From Fusobacterium varium (GTDB taxonomy: Bacteria; Fusobacteriota; Fusobacteriia; Fusobacteriales; Fusobacteriaceae): 64,000 bases of DNA. The position numbers were made by a program, and so were the translations under genes. The notes under the pieces are model-generated. The model searched no databases. It saw only the letters and a list, made by a program, of their open reading frames with translations, and was not told where the DNA came from. Shown here piece by piece: positions 62,335-64,000 of this stretch. The stretch's first letter is position 1. Every line of letters begins with the position of its first letter. The stretch lies in the NCBI GenBank assembly GCA_002356455.1, contig AP017968.1, positions 682,001-746,000 on the forward strand, given 5' to 3'.

Positions 62335-63690
62335 TTATTTTAATATTTTGTTGATATCATCTAAGAATTTTTCAGTAGTTACAATAATAACTCTGTCCTT
62401 TGGTTTCATAACATCAAGTCCTCCTGGAAATATCAGCTGACCATTTCTTAAAATATATGCAATCAAAAGATTATCTTTTGTATCTAAGTCTTTTAATGGA
62501 ATATTAATAACATTGCTATTTTCAGGAACTTTAAATTCAATAGCTTCAACATTATTATCAACAAGTCTGTAAAGAGTTTCAATATTTTCTCCTTGCGAAC
62601 TTACCAGTGATCTAACTATTCTGACAATATAATCGGCAATTATTTTTTTAGGAGTAACAATAGATTGAAGTCCTACAAGTTCTAAAACGTTAAATAGAGA
62701 TATTCCATTTATTTTTGTAATAGTTTTTTTTATTCCTAATTTGTTGGCATACATAGAGAGAATGATGTTTTCTTCATCTATACCAGTGAGAGATACACAA
62801 GCATCGTACTCTCCAAATCTTTCTTCATCAAGAAGTTCACTATCAGTTCCATCTCCATGAACTACAACAGCATTTTCATATATACCACTTAGTTCTTGAG
62901 CCTTATCTTCATTGATTTCAATTATCTTTACATCTATCATTTTTTCTAAAAGTATATCTGTTAAGTAATAAGTGATACGTCCTCCACCAATTATAATAAC
63001 AGATTTTATACGTTCCTCTTTGTGTCCGAGAGATTTATAAAATTTTGAAAGCTCACTTTGAATACCAGTTACATATATTCTGTCTCCAGCCTGTAAAATA
63101 AAATTTCCAGTAGGAATATGTATTTCCTGTCCTCTTTTTACAATACAGACAAGCAAACTGGCAAAATATTTATTTTTAAATTCCATCAACTTTATTCCAT
63201 CCAGATAAGTATCTTTTTCTACAAGTACTTCTACAAGGTTCACTTTGTTACCAGCAAAAGTTTCAACATTTAAAGCATTTGGAAATTCAAGATTTCTAGC
63301 TATAAAAAAGGCAGCCTCTGCTTCTGGATTCAGCATTATGTCTATTCCCAGAGAGTCGCTCATAAATTTCATTTGTGAAGAATATTCAGGGTTTCTTACT
63401 CTGGCTATTGTATATTTAGCTCCCATTTTTTTGGCTATTACTGATGAAATAATGTTTATTTCATCTGAATGTGTAACAGCTATAAAAATATCAGCTGTTT
63501 CAACAGAAGCTTCTTTTAATACTTCACAATTGGCACCATTTCCAACCAAACCCATAATATCCGAAGATGAAAGAATTCTGTCAAGTATTTTTGGGTCTTC
63601 CTCAATGAGTGTTATATCATTTCCTTCTATAGCAAGGTCTTTGCAGAGCAGTTCCCCTATTTTTCCTGCACCAACAATTGTAATTTTCAT
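62335..63690 (-). CDS. trkA: TrkA potassium transport regulator
   Basis: 451 residues with two RCK units. Each starts with a Rossmann NAD-binding strand: ITIVGAGKIGELL (1-15) and SVIIIGGGRITYYL (about 227-242). Each is followed by a TrkA_C ligand domain (about 140-215 and 365-451). It is cytosolic and forms the gating ring on TrkH. AGGAG precedes the ATG. First gene of trkAH. Confidence 0.95.
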   Translation of the reverse strand: MKITIVGAGKIGELLCKDLAIEGNDITLIEEDPKILDRILSSSDIMGLVGNGANCEVLKEASVETADIFIAVTHSDEINIISSVIAKKMGAKYTIARVRNPEYSSQMKFMSDSLGIDIMLNPEAEAAFFIARNLEFPNALNVETFAGNKVNLVEVLVEKDTYLDGIKLMEFKNKYFASLLVCIVKRGQEIHIPTGNFILQAGDRIYVTGIQSELSKFYKSLGHKEERIKSVIIIGGGRITYYLTDILLEKMIDVKIIEINEDKAQELSGIYENAVVVHGDGTDSELLDEERFGEYDACVSLTGIDEENIILSMYANKLGIKKTITKINGISLFNVLELVGLQSIVTPKKIIADYIVRIVRSLVSSQGENIETLYRLVDNNVEAIEFKVPENSNVINIPLKDLDTKDNLLIAYILRNGQLIFPGGLDVMKPKDRVIIVTTEKFLDDINKILK

Positions 63691-63739
63691 ACCATACTCC
63701 TATTTAAAAATATAATTCTGTCAATTTTAGTATGAGCTA

Positions 63740-63768
63740 ATTATATCACAAGATTCAAATGTTTCCAA
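63740..63768 (-). promoter_or_regulatory. Sigma-70 promoter of trkAH
   Basis: Minus strand TTGGAA (63768-63763), 17-base spacer, TATAAT (63745-63740), about 50 bases ahead of trkA. Confidence 0.7.
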
Positions 63769-64000
63769 AATTAAAAAATATAAAATAAAACTTAAAGGTT
63801 CTTTTATATTATTTCTTCATAAGTTTTTATTAAATAAAAAGTTGTCTACTTTAAGGGGGTATGTCTATCCTTTCTCTTTCCTCTTTTTTGAGGGCTTATA
63901 ATCAAGATTTGTGAACCCGCCCCCCATTGGTAATGGGAAATATTCCTTCTTGGAAACAAGGGGGGATGTATAAAAAAATCTTTTTAAAGGGGAGATAATT
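63769..64000. other. Window-end intergenic region with a GC-rich structured patch
   Basis: No gene seen. The stretch 63911-63966 is unusually rich in C and G runs (CCCGCCCCCC and GGGGGG) and contains the perfect hairpin CCCATT-GGT-AATGGG (63923-63937). The C-run and G-run could pair around it. It may be the 5' leader of a gene beyond the window; it is cut off, so no class can be named. Confidence 0.3.

Noticed and set aside
63795-63840. Possible third inverton end (GGTTCTTTTATATTATTTC)
   Set aside because: Only a partial match to the 26-bp arm, no GCGAAC inner end and no partner arm within the window.

Overview
The base composition (very AT-rich), the frequent AGGAGG ribosome binding sites, the ordinary use of TGA as a stop, and the gene content (a large Fusobacterium-style autotransporter with a C-terminal phenylalanine, reverse rubrerythrin, fermentative acyl-CoA chemistry, many amino-acid and peptide genes) point to a Fusobacterium chromosome, probably of the F. 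varium/ulcerans/mortiferum type. The genus is an inference from these traits; the species is a guess.

Layout. 1-3.1 kb: end of a nucleoside-phosphorylase-like gene, a spore-photoproduct-lyase-like radical SAM protein, an SDR, then a reverse rubrerythrin with a strong promoter and a PerR-box-like palindrome. 3.2-5.8 kb: a decayed phage replisome-organizer gene with pentapeptide repeats, an IS91-like element, and a small phage-like membrane/coiled-coil protein. 5.8-11.9 kb: a putative invertible promoter, a repeat-rich autotransporter, an IS1182-type element, and a pair of HU/IHF-like genes. 12-20.2 kb: metabolic genes (methyltransferase, HxlR regulator with divergent flavoprotein, a transporter plus two M20 amidohydrolases, threonine aldolase, S66 carboxypeptidase). 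20.3-23.8 kb: a second IS91-like copy, a peptide-binding protein, and a 3' fragment of a paralogue. 24-37.3 kb: housekeeping and transport (WalJ-like hydrolase, UDG-like protein, 5-formyl-THF cyclo-ligase, YebC, RecG, ProS, NSS and NhaC transporters), then an acyl-CoA dehydrogenase-EtfA-rubredoxin fusion followed by a flavodiiron protein. 37.3-38.2 kb: a second putative invertible promoter in front of a second HU/IHF-like pair. 38.3-44.7 kb: a six-gene lipid/membrane operon. 45-59.2 kb: a YehI-YehL-YehM-YehP-YehQ type MoxR/VWA system, small membrane proteins and a SWIM-SNF2 helicase. 59.3-63.7 kb: a peptide-binding lipoprotein and a TrkAH potassium system.

Four parts stand out. (1) Two ~178-bp elements with 26-bp inverted ends each hold a sigma-70 promoter. 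They lie in opposite orientations, 87 and 92 bp upstream of an autotransporter and of an HU/IHF-like pair, so they look like phase-variable promoter switches in OFF and ON states; each lies ahead of an HU/IHF-like pair. (2) The fusion protein and its flavodiiron partner contain the modules of an electron chain from acyl-CoA to O2 or NO. (3) The five-gene MoxR-VWA cluster has the gene content and order known from E. coli yehI-yehQ, with possible additional partners. (4) The lipid operon carries two multidomain fusions and a patatin-like protein whose catalytic Ser and Asp are both replaced.

The two IS91-like copies are nearly identical, share the same in-frame TGA in the transposase, and each sits directly at the T-run of a rho-independent terminator. 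No tRNA, rRNA or CRISPR array was recognised.
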